64,000 bases of DNA from Antedon mediterranea (GCF_964355755.1 NC_092670.1:29191795-29255794), one strand, 5' to 3'; positions 1-13,969 are shown, numbered from the stretch's first letter. Translations and numbers: made by a program. Notes: generated by a model from the letters alone, not told the origin.

Positions 1-470
1 AGCACGCATCTTTCAATATCTACCTCATCAATAATTAATATTAATATCATATATCACATTGTTCGATATGATCAGTGTAGTCATAATTTGATAACTGAGC
101 ACGCATCTTTTAAAATCTACCTCATCAATAATTAATATTAATAATCATATCGCATTGTTCAATATGATCAGTGTAGTCATAAATTGATAACTGAGCAAAA
201 ATCTTTTAATATCTGCATCATCAATTAATATTAATAATCTATATCAAACTGTTGGATATGATCTGTTTAGTTTTTTAATATCTACCTTTTCCAAAATAAT
301 ATTCTATATCACAATGTTGGATATGATCAGTGTAATCATAGTTTGAACTACCTCAACAATAATTAATATTAATTGTCTATATACCAATATCAAATATCAG
401 TGTAGGCCTAGTCATTTGATAACTGAGCATGCATCATTTTATATCTGCTTCAAATATTAATATTGTCCTA
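1..470 (-). repeat. 97-bp satellite, inverted copies (left edge, truncated by window)
   Basis: About five diverged monomers of the satellite that fills 2728-7480, here in the opposite orientation. The block reads gatcagtgtagtcat...gataactgagcacgcatc, which is the reverse complement of the right-hand array. Successive copies of gatcag are 96 bp apart (70 and 166). The copies degrade toward 470 and the array presumably continues to the left of the window. Confidence 0.85.
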
Positions 471-1998
471 ATATAATAAGTGGTTTGAAGGATTTTTGCA
501 GATGGCCTTTTTTGCATTGTAAAGTTTACACTTTAAAATCTGTCAATTTATCCAAAAAGGTCAAACTTTGACCTATTTCAATAAAATCATTTCATAAGTT
601 GTCTTCTTTTATAGTTTTAGTGATAATCAATATTAAGTGGTTTTTTACCCCAAAAAAGTCAAACCTAGAGCTATTTTAATAAAATTATTTCATAAATTGT
701 CTTCTTTTATAGTTCTAGTAGTGATATAATCAATATTAAGTGGTTTGGATGATGTTTGTGGGGTGTTTTTTAAAAGTTTGCACAGTTTACATGGTAAAAT
801 GTGTCAATTTATTCCTAGAGCTATTTCAATAAAATTATTTCATAATCACCCCAAAAATGTCAAACCTAGAACTATTTTAATAAAATGATTTCATAAATTG
901 TCTTCTTTTATAGTTCTAGTAGTGGTATAATCAGTATTCAATTGTTTGAATGATGTTTGTGGGGTATTTTTTAAAGTTTGCATTAAGTTTACGCAGTTTA
1001 CATGGTAAAATCTATCAATTATCCAAAATTGACATTTTTCACCCTAAAAAATCAAACCTAGAGCTATTTCAATAAAATGATTTCATAAATTGTCCTCTTT
1101 TATAGTTCTAATAATGATATAATCAATATTAAGTGGTTTGAATGATGTTTGTGGGTGTTTTTTTAAAGTTTGCATTAAGTTTACGCAGTTGAAATGGTGA
1201 AATCTGTAAATTTATCCAAAATTGGCATTTTCACCCTAAAAAATCAAACTTAGAGCTATTTCTATTAAATTATTTTATAAATTGTCCTCTTTTATAGTTC
1301 TTGTAGTGCTATAATCAGTATTAAGTGGTTTGAATAATGTTTGTGGGGTGTTTTTTTTAAGTTTGCATTAAGTTTACGCAGTTTACGTGGTAAAATCTGT
1401 AAATTTATCCAAAATTGACATTTTTTACCCAAAAAATTCAAACCTAGAGCTATTTCAATAAAATTATTTCATAAATTGTCCTCTTTTATAGTTCTTGTAG
1501 TGGTATAATCAATATTAAGTGGTTTAGATGATGTTTGTGGGGTGTTTTTTTTTAAAGTTTGCACAGTTCACATGGTAAAATCTGTCAATTTATCCAATAT
1601 TGACGTTTTCACTCCAAAAAAGTCAAACCTAGAGCTATTTCAATAACATTATTTCATAAATTGTCTTCTTTTATAGTTCTAGTAGTGCTATAATCAGTAT
1701 TCAATTGTTTGAATGATGTTTGTGGGGTATTTTTTAAAGTTTGCATTAAGTTTACGCAGTTTAAATGGTAAAATCTGTCAATTTATCCAAAAATTGATAT
1801 TTTTCACCCGAAAAAATCAAACCTAGAGCTATTTCAATAAAATGATTTCATAAATTGTCCTCTTTTATAGTTCTTGTAGTGGTATAATCAATATTAAGTT
1901 GTTTGGATGATGTTTGTGGGTGTTTTTTTAAAGTTTGCATTACGTTTACGCAGTTTAAATGGTAAAATCTGTAAATTTATCCAAAATTGACATTTTAA
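470..1998 (+). repeat. Tandem repeat of about 192 bp, seven to eight copies
   Basis: The landmark agttctagtagtg(g/a/c)tataatc recurs at about 711, 912, 1104, 1296, 1490, 1675 and 1869, spacings of 185-201 bp. Each unit also holds cctagagctatttcaataaaat and a gatgtttgtggggtgttttt segment. The first copy (about 480-710) is short and irregular. There is no coding potential. The array lies between the two oppositely oriented satellite blocks and shares no obvious sequence with them. Confidence 0.85.
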
Positions 1999-2071
1999 AA
2001 CACGAACTAGGTTGTAAAAAGTGAAGGAAGTCATTATATTTTATTATTGTTTGGTCTACCCATAGTTATAG

Positions 2072-2101
2072 CAGGGAAGAGTTAAATTTAACTCTTCCCT
2101 G
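2072..2101. mobile_element. 30-bp perfect palindrome with 7-bp direct repeats (probable excision scar)
   Basis: The sequence starts CAGGGAAGAGTTAAA and is followed directly by its exact reverse complement, ending CCCTG. It is flanked by perfect 7-bp direct repeats GTTATAG at 2065-2071 and 2102-2108. The CAGGGA ends and 7-bp duplication match the 2.5-kb element at 60810-63352. The size (15+15 bp of terminal repeat) and intact target duplications suggest a transposon excision footprint or an ultra-short internal-deletion derivative. That is inference; the palindrome and repeats are seen directly. Confidence 0.75.
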
Positions 2102-2108
2102 GTTATAG

Positions 2109-2727
2109 GTAATAAAGGATGCCTATCATAGTCAAATGGCAATAACTGATTAGCCGAGACCAATGACATTTAAAACAACTCCTACTTAAAATTCCCTACT
2201 TATACAGTACAGCAGCTTTTTGATTGGCTGCAAGTTTAGTTTTCTGTTCGTTCATCAGAAATGGTATACATAATTATTAATCAATAAGATTACTGGATTT
2301 CTTTAGTATTTCTGACACATTTCCAATCTTAATTGAATTATTAATGTAATGGAAATTGGTCATAGGCCTATTATAGCAACATATCATTTCTGGAAGAGTA
2401 TTACGGTCTGTATAGATCGATGTTAAAACACACGTCCTCATTTATCAAATAATTCATTCACTGCCCATTTATTCTGTTAAGAAGAACTGGGACCCTCAAT
2501 AGAAGCCAAAGCATGTCTCATGATGGCCTCTACAATACATATCAAACATAAAAAGATATGGAATATTTTTATTTTTACAGCGGCACACGTTCATCATAAA
2601 CGATGCGTTCTTAAAAGTATAAATTTAAACAGCAAACGGATACAAATCAATAGGGTAATTAGGAACAAAAGAATAACACATTTTCAAAACCCATCGACTC
2701 GATCTCTTGTATACAGTAAATCTAACA
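2109..2727. other. Unassigned spacer
   Basis: AT-rich sequence between the palindrome and the right-hand satellite. An 80-codon open frame starts at 2520 but runs into satellite-like sequence and has no recognisable domain, so I do not call it a gene. Confidence 0.6.
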
Positions 2728-5700
2728 AAATCACACTGATCATATCCAACATTAAGTATTAATAATTATTATTGATTAGGTAGATAATAAAAGATGCGTT
2801 ATATCAATTTATGAATACACAGATCATATCCAACAATGTGATATAGATTATTAATAATAATTTTTAATGAGTTAGATATTTAAAGATGCGTGCTCAGTTA
2901 TCAAATTATGACTACACTGATCATATCCAACAATGTGATATAAGACATTAATAATAATTATTGATGAAATAGATATTTAAAGATGCGTGCTCAGTTATCA
3001 AATGACGACTACACTGATCATATCCAACAATGTGATATATGATATTAATATGAATTATTGATGCGGTAGATATTGAAAGATGCGTGCTCAGTTATCAAAT
3101 TCTGACTACACTGATCATATCCAACAATGTGATATATGATATTAATATAAATTATTAATGAGGTAGATATTTAAAGATACGTGATCAGTTATCAAATTCT
3201 GACTACACTGATCATATCCAACAATGTGATATATGATATTAATATAAATTATTAATGAGGTAGATATTGAAAGATACGTGATCAGTTATCAAATGACGAC
3301 TACACTGATCATATCCAACAATGTGATATAGATTATTAATATTAATTAATGATGTGGTAGATATTAAAAGATGCGTGCTCAGTTATCAAATTCTGACTAT
3401 ACTGATCATATCCAACAATGTGATATACGATATTAATATAAATTATTAATGAGGTAGATATTGACAGATACGTGATCAGTTATCAAATGACGACTACACT
3501 GATCATATCCAACAATGTGATATATGATATTAATATGAATTATTGATGCGGTAGATATTGAAAGACGCGTGCTCAGTTATCAAATTCTGACTACACAGAT
3601 CATATCCAACAATGTGATATATGATATTAATATAAATTATTATTGAGGTAGATATTAAAAAATACGTGCTCAGTTATCAAATTATGACTACACTGATCAT
3701 ATCCAACAATGTGATATATGATATTAATATTAATTAATGATAAGGTAGATATTGAAAAATACGTGATCAGTTATCAAATGACGACTACACTGATCTTATC
3801 CAACAATGTGATATATGATATTAATATAAATTATTGATGACGTAGATATTAAAAGATGCGTGCTCAGTTATCAAATTCTGACTACACTGATCATATCCAA
3901 CAATGTGATATATGATATTAATATAAATTATTAATGAGGTAGATATTAAAAGATGCGTGCTCAGTTATCAAATTCTGACTACACTGATCATATCCAACAA
4001 TGTGATATATGATATTAATATAAATTATTAATGAGGTAGATATTGAAAGATGCGTGCTCAGTTATCAAATTCTGACTACACTGATCATATCCAACAATGT
4101 GATATATGATATTAATATAAATTATTATTGAGGTAGATATTAAAAGATACGTGCTCAGTTATCAAATTCTGACTACACTGATCATATCCAACAATGTGAT
4201 ATATGATATTAATATAAATTATTAATGAGGTAGATATTGACAGATACGTGATCAGTTATCAAATGACGACTACACTGATCATATCCAACAATGTGATATA
4301 TGATATTAATATGAATTATTGATGCGGTAGATATTGAAAGACGCGTGCTCAGTTATCAAATTCTGACTACAGAGATCATATCCAACAATGTGATATATGA
4401 TATTAATATAAATTATTATTGAGGTAGATATTAAAAAATACGTGCTCAGTTATCAAATTATGACTACACTGATCATATCCAACAATGTGATATATGATAT
4501 TAATATTAATTAATGATGAGGTAGATATTGAAAGATACGTGATCAGTTATCAAATGACGACTACACTGATCATATCCAACAATGTGATATATGATATTAA
4601 TATAAATTATTATTGAGGTAGATATTAAAAGATACGTGCTCAGTTATCAAATTCTGACTACACTGATCATATCCAACAATGTGATATATGATATTAATAT
4701 AAATTATTAATGAGGTAGATATTAAAAGATACGTGCTCAGTTATCAAATTCTGACTACACTGATCATATCCAACAATGTGATATATGATATTAATATAAA
4801 TTATTAATGAGGTAGATATTTAAAGATGCGTGCTCAGTTATCAAATTACGACTACACTGATCATATCCAACAATGTGATATATGATATTAATATAAATTA
4901 TTAATGAGTTAGATATTGAAAGATGCGTGCTCAGTTATCAAATTCTGACTACACTGATCATATCCAACAATGTGATATATGATATTAATATAAATTATTA
5001 TTGAGGTAGATATTAAAAGATACGTGCTCAGTTATCAAATTCTGACTACACTGATCATATCCAACAATGTGATATATGATATTAATATAAATTATTAATG
5101 AGGTAGATATTTAAAGATGCGTGCTCAGTTATCAAATTACGACTACACTGATCATATCCAACAATGTGATATATGATATTAATATAAATTATTATTGAGG
5201 TAGATATTAAAAGATACGTGCTCAGTTATCAATTTCTGACTACACTGATCATATCCAACAATGTGATATATGATATTAATATAAATTATTAATGAGGTAG
5301 ATATTTAAAGATGCGTGCTCAGTTATCAAATTACGACTACACTGATCATATCCAACAATGTGATATATGATATTAATATAAATTATTATTGAGGTAGATA
5401 TTGAAAGATGCGTGCTCAGTTATCAAATTATGACTGCACTCATCATATTCAACAATGTGATATAGGATATTAATAATAATTCTTAATGAGGTAGATATTG
5501 AAAGATACGTCCTCAGTTATCAAATTCTGACTACACGGATCATATCCAACAATGTGATATATGATATTAATATAAATTATTAATGAGGTAGATATTGAAA
5601 GATGCGTGCTCAGTTATCAAATTCTGACTACACTGATCATATCCAACAATGTGATATATGATATTAATATAAATTATTAATGAGGTAGATATTGACAGAT

Positions 5701-7480
5701 ACGTGATCAGTTATCAAATGACGACTACACTGATCATATCCAACAATGTGATATATGATATTAATATAAATTATTAATGAGGTAGATATTGACAGATACG
5801 TGATCAGTTATCAAATGACGACTACACTGATCCTATCCAACAATGTGATATATGATATTAATATGAATTATTGATGCGGTAGATATTGAAAGATGCGTGC
5901 TCAGTTATCAAATTCTGACTACACTGATCATATCCAACAATGTGATATATGATATTAATATAAATTATTATTGAGGTAGATATTAAAAGATACGTGCTCA
6001 GTTATCAAATTATGACTACACTGATCATATCCAACAATGTGATATATGATATTAATATTAATTAATGATGTGGTAGATATTGAAAGATACGTGATCAGTT
6101 ATCAAATGACGACTACACTGATCATATCCAACAATGTGATATATGATATTAATATAAATTATTATTGAGGTAGATATTAAAAGATACGTGCTCAGTTATC
6201 AAATTCTGACTACACTGATCATATCCAACAATGTGATATATGATATTAATATAAATTATTAATGAGGTAGATATTAAAAGATACGTGCTCAGTTATCAAA
6301 TTCTGACTACACTGATCATATCCAACAATGTGATATATGATATTAATATAAATTATTAATGAGGTAGATATTTAAAGATGCGTGCTCAGTTATCAAATTA
6401 CGACTACACTGATCATATCCAACAATGTGATATATGATATTAATATAAATTATTAATGAGGTAGATATTGAAAGATGCGTGCTCAGTTATCAAATTCTGA
6501 CTACACTGATCATATCCAACAATGTGATATATGATATTAATATAAATTATTATTGAGGTAGATATTAAAAGATACGTGCTCAGTTATCAAATTCTGACTA
6601 CACTGATCATATCCAACAATGTGATATATGATATTAATATAAATTATTAATGAGGTAGATATTTAAAGATGCGTGCTCAGTTATCAAATTACGACTACAC
6701 TGATCATATCCAACAATGTGATATATGATATTAATATAAATTATTATTGAGGTAGATATTAAAAGATACGTGCTCAGTTATCAATTTCTGACTACACTGA
6801 TCATATCCAACAATGTGATATATGATATTAATATAAATTATTAATGAGGTAGATATTAAAAGATGCGTGCTCAGTTATCAAATTCTGACTACACTGATCA
6901 TATCCAACAATGTGATATATGATATTAATATAAATTATTATTGAGGTAGATATTAAAGGATACGTGCTCAGTTATCAAATTCTGACTACACTGATCATAT
7001 CCAACAATGTGATATATGATATTAATATAAATTATTAATGAGGTAGATATTTAAAGATGCGTGCTCAGTTATCAAATTACGACTACACTGATCATATCCA
7101 ACAATGTGATATAGATTATTTATATTAATTTTGATGCGGTAGATATTTAAAGATGCGTGCTCAGTTATCAAATGACGACTACACTGATCATATCCAACAA
7201 TGTGATATAGATTATTAATAATAATTATTGATGATGTAGATATTAAAAGATACGTGCTCAGTTATCAAATTATGACTACACTGATCATATCCAACAATGT
7301 GATATATGATATTAATATTAAAATTGATGACGTAGATTCTAAAAGATGCGTGCTCAGTTATCAAATTATGACTACACTCATCATATTCAACAACGTGATA
7401 TAGATTATTAATAATAATTATTGATGAGGTAGATGTGAGATGCGTGCTCAGTTATCAAATTGTAACTACACTGATCATAA
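2728..7480 (+). repeat. 97-bp satellite array with higher-order periodicity
   Basis: About 49 head-to-tail monomers. The landmark ccaacaatgtgatata recurs every 97 bp (3121, 3218, 3315, 3412 and onward). Variant monomers recur at larger intervals: tattgatgcggtagatattg occurs at 3541, 4317 and 5869, intervals of exactly 8 and 16 monomers. A variant missing one a (ttatcaatttctgac) recurs at 5231 and 6783, exactly 16 monomers. The array therefore grew by duplicating 776/1552-bp blocks. Terminal monomers (before 3000 and after 7090) are the most diverged. Monomers contain the palindromes TGATCA and ATTAATAT but no ORF. Confidence 0.95.
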
Positions 7481-10170
7481 TACTGTACACATAGTCCTTA
7501 TGCAATTAGACATTGATTTAGTAGTACTACATATCATTTGTTAAATTAAGAATGTTGTTTCTGTGTTATTAAAAAACTTATTGAAATTTTTTAAAGTAAA
7601 AATATCAGTATTGATACCTATAAATTTGTATATCATAATAACATGCTTGATATTATAATAATGTGTTCTTTATTACAACTAAGAAACAATTATGTACGAG
7701 GATTATACACACTGATAGCTCTCAGTTATCAAAAAACGACTACACAATATAGCTCATGTTGTGCAACAATTTAAAATGGTCAATAATGTAAACATAGAGG
7801 GCGGATATCAAAATATACAAAAAACACATGCTGCCAATTTTGTTGTGAACAACATCAGAGCATACACAACGACTGAACCGCGGTTCAATTTGATTATACA
7901 AATATTTGATTTTTGGATAATATTTAGCCTGTTTAATTACTGATATATAACCTTTATATCAAATACTGTTTTTCATACACTGTAGGAACGGTTTATTTTT
8001 CCATAATTGGTTAAAAAAACACAGGTAAGTCGTTGTTTCATTTTATATTGTCGTGAGGAAAAGTCACATTTTGATAGAACATGACAGACGTCCGCAAGCG
8101 AACTGCTGATTAGAATGGCTGAATTTGTCGTTAAAAATGAAAATTCGTTAATTGTTGTAGACCATTGTATTCATATAAGTTTATATCTAAAAAACGGTTG
8201 GTTTGTTTTTAACTAAAAATAAAGATGCACGATTCTATGTATGATTACAGACTCTTACCTAGGCCTATAACTATTTTAAGACGTGAAATAAGGAAGGCAT
8301 CAAAGGGTAATACATAAAGGATGCCTCTTCTCATAGATTTTAATGTGTGTCTCATATATGTTCGTTTAAGTGTTGAATATGGGGCTATTGGGAAAGGTAA
8401 AGAATTCTGTGTGTTTCTGATACCGTATGTATACGTATATCAAAGAAAGAATCTCTATTACAGTACTTGGTATTAAACTGACGATGGCCTCATGTAAAAT
8501 GACCTGCAGAATTTTGGGAAGTCCTGTTTTTAAATTCTTGAAATTAACTTTGACAATTATGTGAGAAATCATTATTTTAGTTAGTAAAACGTAATTAAGA
8601 TTGATTATTTTTAGTTATCTTTATTTCAGCCAAGTTGTGTAAAATAGAGAAATTCAATGTTAAAAAAATCATTATAAATAAAACTAGAGATATGTATGAT
8701 GGTACCATAATATCCAAGTTTATTTAGCTGCTATTAAATAAAGCTATGGTTATCTACAGTACCTTCCCTGAAGTACTGTACTTTACCCCTAGATAATCTT
8801 AACCCACTAAAAGTCTACATTCCTATGGCTCATGAACTGTGATCCATCATGTGACGACTTCTCAAGTGCGGATTCTATCGATAGTGACCCACGACAGGCC
8901 ATTTTTGATCAGCTCGCGAGGCATGTGAATGACTATCGATTAAGATTCTTTTTTGTGATAGACACAACCTTCCGGCGGTATTCATAGATGTACATCAATT
9001 TTTTTACAGACCGAATTAATTTGCCTGTATTGTAGATACCATTAAATTGACTTGTATAAAAAATATGTTGAACTTGTAGTTTATCAATGTACAGTGCACT
9101 GTTTCTGTTCACCATTTTCATTGTTATTACTAACTTCTTCTGTTTATAAATTCATATAAAGTGATAACTGATTAATGTAGAAATCAATATCACTAGTATC
9201 TTGCCTTTTAAAGAAAGTAATGATCATCATTTGTTTAATTACTGTTGAGGTAACGGTAACCAGTTTTCATTAGTCATCAACGACCACTAGACAGAATGCA
9301 TTGATGCATCCACTTTTTGTTTGTTATTGCCTTGGGGAAATTAAATACACACCTAGCCTTATTTTTTATTCTTTAATAGTCCTATGTTGTTTGGACTGGT
9401 TCACACCAAATTCTCAGCTTGTGTGAGAACACTGAACATGATCTGAATTATGATTATTGGTCAGAATCAAGAATGTATTAACAGTTGGCGATTAGCGAAG
9501 TTCCTTTGGTGTCAACTATTGTAAAGTAGTGGCAAGGCACTGCAGATTAATTTGATAGATGTACAGTATCGGCGCTATGAACATTTCCACTATGTTACTG
9601 GTTATCATGAGTATCATATTGTTTAGATCCTTTTATTCCTTTTCTATTGAAAACCGTCCCGTCATGCAGCCTTTTATGAGACAACTAAAAATTGCTCCAT
9701 AGAAACTGTTATTAAAATACAACCAGTTTTGATGACATTTGGAATCAATTGGGGTTTTTTTTTAAACCTTAATTGATGACAGCAGAACCTGGCCCTATAC
9801 ATTTAAGTAACTGATACTGATAGGCAATGAACCCAATTGAGTGTCTTTGGACCAGTTCTGGCTTATTTACCCAGGCACATCAACTACATGAACCGATTAT
9901 CAGAAAATTCGGTGGGTTCTCTGCAGGTTGCCAACTTTTACTCGGGAAAGCCTGAACACACCCTATCTTTCGCTTTAAGTTGCTAGTTTCCGTCAAATCT
10001 TACTGCTGAAACAAGATAAATTATTTTTGTAAAAACATAGAATGCAGATCTGAGAATGTACTGACAGTACAGTATGTGCCTGTTTCTTCTGCATATCCTC
10101 AAAATACGTACATACATAATAACGTATACAAATATGGTATACGGTATATTTTATACAATATTTTTTAGTA
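7481..10170. other. Unassigned, gene-poor DNA
   Basis: No ORF with recognisable domains and no clear tandem repeats. Open frames of 60-70 codons at 7761 and on the minus strand at 8366 and 8933 look like chance. A degenerate copy of the GCCTGTTTCTGCTGC terminal motif sits at 10079, suggesting old transposon debris near the right edge. Confidence 0.5.
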
Positions 10171-10580
10171 GCCTGTTTCTGCTAGTAGTAAGTATTAATT
10201 ATCTTGGGTGGTCATGTTAAAATTCATCTTTTTTATCCAACCTGCCTTTCGATACCCCAAAATGGGTAAAAGTTATTCCTTCCTTGCCTAAATTAGAATT
10301 TGTTATCGTTGGCGATGTTGTATTGTAGCCTTTGCTTTCACAGTCTCTGTTTGTTTTGTTATTGAATTCTTTTTTCAACGACAAGTTCGCACACCCTATA
10401 CTCTCCTTTAACTTTTGCTAAATTCTGGCTGTAGTGTCCTGTTTGTTGTTTTTTAATTTTCTCGAAATATTTCTTTCCCCAAATGTTGTTCCTTACTTTC
10501 CTTGACTATAGATTATCCATCCATGTTTAACAAATATACTGTATTAAAATACGGTATTTACTTGGTAGCAGAAACAGGGC
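10171..10580. mobile_element. Short inverted-repeat element (GCCTGTTTCTGC family)
   Basis: The left end reads GCCTGTTTCTGCTAGTAG and the right end is its inverted counterpart tagcagaaacagggc, 410 bp overall. The same terminus appears at 21584, 25852, 51273 and 55957, so this is a non-autonomous family. No clear target duplication is visible and the interior is anonymous AT-rich DNA. Confidence 0.5.
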
Positions 10581-11240
10581 CTATGAAAGATCTATTTAGA
10601 TACAATAATATGATACATGATTTTCAAAACCTTCTTAAAACATGAATGCTCTTTTACTTAATGACCTTAAGGTCATTCCTCTCTGCTTGCTTTAAAACAC
10701 TTTACATGAGAATTTCCCAAGAGACATACAAATTGGCTGGTGAATTCTAAAGCATAAACTTATCAATATAATTTATTAGTTTGGGAATGGAAATAAGGAT
10801 TATTGGTATCATAGTATCATGATCAACTTGATATCACTTTCATTTATTCAATGACTGACAAATAATAATATGCAAAACATATTGATTTTGTTGGATGGCA
10901 ATTTCTTTAGCCATTTCATACAACTATGAAATGCACAATAATTGTAACGATAGAATAAATTACAGTGTATCATTATTATACATGTACATGGAGGACGGAG
11001 TAGTGTAAGTGGAAAAGGAGATATGAAAGCAAGGAAATTATAGGAAATGTACAACAGTAGAAGTAGGAAGAAATCATTTAAACCATATTTAAACCAACCA
11101 AGTCAACACAACTTGACTTGTGGCATATTGTAGAATAATCATAATGCATTGTTTTGGTATTGCTACTATGAAACTAAATTTATGAATTTAAGTAGTACGG
11201 TAACAGTGTAATATTGGTAAATACCCAGTGTTGATACAGG
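10581..11240. other. Unassigned
   Basis: No supported gene or repeat. Minus-strand open frames of 60-70 codons (10848-11054, 11188-11370) lack recognisable domains; the second overlaps the minisatellite that follows. Confidence 0.5.
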
Positions 11241-11245
11241 GGACC

Positions 11246-11655
11246 TGATGAATCCACAAATGTGAAAACACATCACCCACAAAAGTGAAAACCATCACAA
11301 ACGTGAAAACACATCGCCCAAAAATGTGAAAAAACAACAATTTTGTGGTCGTTATCACATTTGTGGGCAATGATCATTTTTACATTAATGTGGGTGCTCT
11401 TTACATTATTACATTTGTGGGTGATGTGTTTTCACATTTCTGGTTGTTTTCACATTTGTGGGTGATGTGTTTTCACATTTGTGGGTGATGTGTTTTCACA
11501 TTTGTGGTTGTTTTCACATTTGTGGGTGATGTGTTTTCACATTTGTGGTTGTTTTCACATTTGTGGGTGATGCGTTTTCACATTTGTGGGTGATGCGTTT
11601 TCACATTTGTGGTTGTTTTCACATTTGTGGGTGATGCGTTTTTACATTTGTGGGC
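11246..11655. repeat. TTTTCACATTTGTGG minisatellite in inverted arrangement
   Basis: The right part (about 11391-11655) is a tandem run mixing a 22-23-bp unit (gggtgatgtgttttcacatt) and an 18-bp unit (tggttgttttcacatttg). The left part (11246-11345) carries the same units reverse-complemented (cacaaatgtgaaaacacatc). The two arms form an imperfect hairpin around about 11370. Confidence 0.85.
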
Positions 11656-11691
11656 CCTTGATGCAGTACAAATAAATCCTAGGTGGTGGAT

Positions 11692-13281
11692 CTAGGACAA
11701 CTACCACCCGGACAACTACCACCGGACAATAACTCCCCAGACAATCACCCTTCTAGGACAACTATCCCACGGACAACTATCCTCTTTAGACAACTACCCC
11801 CTATGACAATTACCCCCCTACTGTACTGTAGGACAATTACCCCTTAGGAAAACTACCCTCTAGCTTCCCACTAGGACATTTACAATTGGCCCATAGGAAA
11901 ACTACAGCAGCTTTGCAACTACGATTGGTGCCAATTGTATTGTAAATCAAATTGTGTGTGAAGAGGGGACTAAGAGGTCGGTGTACCACACTATACATTT
12001 TACAATATTTGACGTGAAATTATTAAAATATTCTACCTATTTAATATATTGATGTATGTGCCTAAGATTTGTAGTCTATTTTGTAATAACTGTACCGATC
12101 TTTAAAAAAAAATAAAACTTCTAAAAAGACAAACAATGAAAACGATTTCCTCAATTGGCACAGTTAGCTATGTTTTCATAATCGGCTTTTTTTTTTCAAT
12201 CTAAAGTAAAATTAGGAGGCTGTTTGCTATAGAATACGAATTGATATAAACTGAAATAAGTAGACAGTTAGACATAAACACATCATGGATATAATTATTC
12301 TTTAGAAAAATGTTGTCCTATTTTCTCAGGAGTGGGGAGAAAATGTTTAAAAAAAATTACTTAAAGTTCTTCTATGAAGTAGTAACAGCCAAACCAATAT
12401 TCCATTATTATTGGACTTGCAGTAAATGTATATCAATAACAACATAACATAAGCTGTTATGGTAAAACATTTGTTTTGAAAACGAAAAGAGAGAACATAA
12501 TCAGGCCAATTTTATCAATATTAAGGGGATGATAGAAAATAACCTTTTTTTAAAGATTTTCGATTGACTAGTGCAGCTAGGTAAACTGTATGTTCATAGA
12601 TTTATATGCGGCATCTTTATGTCACGCAAGAATAAAATAAGCCCACCCCTTTATTTTTCAAGATTGGAATACGTTTTAATCATTTGGAGCGTTATCGATT
12701 CTCGTTTAAAGTCAAATAACTGCTGACTCATATTTAAAGATTCAAAAGCTTTCATTTAAGATTAATCTGTCTCCCTATGATTTGAAGTTCAGTAAGTTTT
12801 ACAAGATCATAATCATAACCTAAGGTCATGGAGGTATACCTGTAGGTGTAGGTGTCATGATATACAGTAGGTGTGGTTTTTCAGAGGGTATTGTTGTTCT
12901 AGAGGGGTAGTTGTCCTAGAGGGTAGTTTTCCTAGGGGGTAGTTGTCCTAGGGGGTAGTTGTCCTAGGGGGTAGTTGTCCTAAGGGGGTAGTTGTCCTAA
13001 GAGGGTAGTTTTCCTAGGGGGTAGTTTTCCTAGGGGGTAGTTTTCCTAGGGGGTAGTTTTCCTAGGGGGTAGTTATCCTAAGGGGGTAGTTGTCCTAAGG
13101 GGGTAGTTGTCCTAGGGAGTAGTTGTCCTATGGGGTAGTTATCCGGGTGGTAGTTGTCCTAAGGGGGGTAGTTGTCCTAGGGAGTAATTGTCCAGGTAGT
13201 AGTTGTCCTAGAAGGTAATTGTCCGGGTGGTACAGTAGTTGTCCGGGTGGTAATTGTCCAGGGGGTAGTTGTCCGGATACG
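11692..13281. mobile_element. Foldback-type element with minisatellite arms
   Basis: The left arm (11692-11905) is a tandem run of aggacaactacccccta-like units of 16-20 bp. The right arm (about 12882-13281) is the same unit inverted (gggggtagttgtccta), with more copies. The interior of about 1 kb has no ORF. A candidate target duplication GGTGGAT flanks the element at 11685-11691 and 13282-13288. Long inverted termini made of short tandem repeats are typical of foldback elements; the sea-urchin TU elements are, from memory, the closest published analogue. The structure is seen; the classification is inference. Confidence 0.7.
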
Positions 13282-13288
13282 GGTGGAT

Positions 13289-13965
13289 TCAAATGCAATT
13301 CCAGTATCTCTAATTATATTGCTCTTTAAATATGTACAATTTATACAGCTAATGTACATGTACACCAACAAAAACTTAAACAATGTCCTCCTACTATAGT
13401 TAAGTTTTTGACTCAATATAAGCATACAATGTGTGCTTAATAATTCTCAAAAATGAAACTTAATGTAGGAATTACAGTATGTACTCTTTCACAAAGATAG
13501 ATTCAACTACCCATAAATGCTGTAGCCCTAAATTTACCATCAGTATCTTATTATTACTGTGCATCTACAGTATTTGTTGAAATTACTATAGTAAATCTTA
13601 CTGTACTACAGCAGGGTGTGTCCTTTATTTTTTTTAATGATGATTCATCTTTACATTTAATTTAGTAGAAAAGTGAAATTGATTAGAATTCAAAAGATGG
13701 ATTATTTTTACTGAGACTGTTGATTAAATGACTAGAATTCAAATTGCTAGGCCTGGTAGACACTGATCATAATAGTGTGCATACTGTATTCACTTGTTTT
13801 TCTCATTTTATATTTTTAAGAAAAAACAAATTATGTCACATCCTCTCCCTTATCAAATTTTAAAGGCACATGACATGTACTAAAATTACTATAAAATTAA
13901 AGATAGATTGTTAACTGTATTCACTTTGACCAAAAACTGGATTAAAAACAAAATATAAACCTGAA
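13289..13965. other. Unassigned
   Basis: AT-rich sequence with scattered TACAGTA/TACTGTA words. No supported gene. The 82-codon minus-strand frame at 13177-13425 is mostly translated minisatellite. Confidence 0.5.
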
Positions 13966-13969
13966 ATGA

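Noticed and set aside
1-7480. CRISPR array
   Set aside because: The 97-bp units repeat along their whole length with no unique spacers, and the genome is eukaryotic.
8760-8785. CTTCCCTG near 8766 as a family end
   Set aside because: No inverted partner and no 7-bp duplication.
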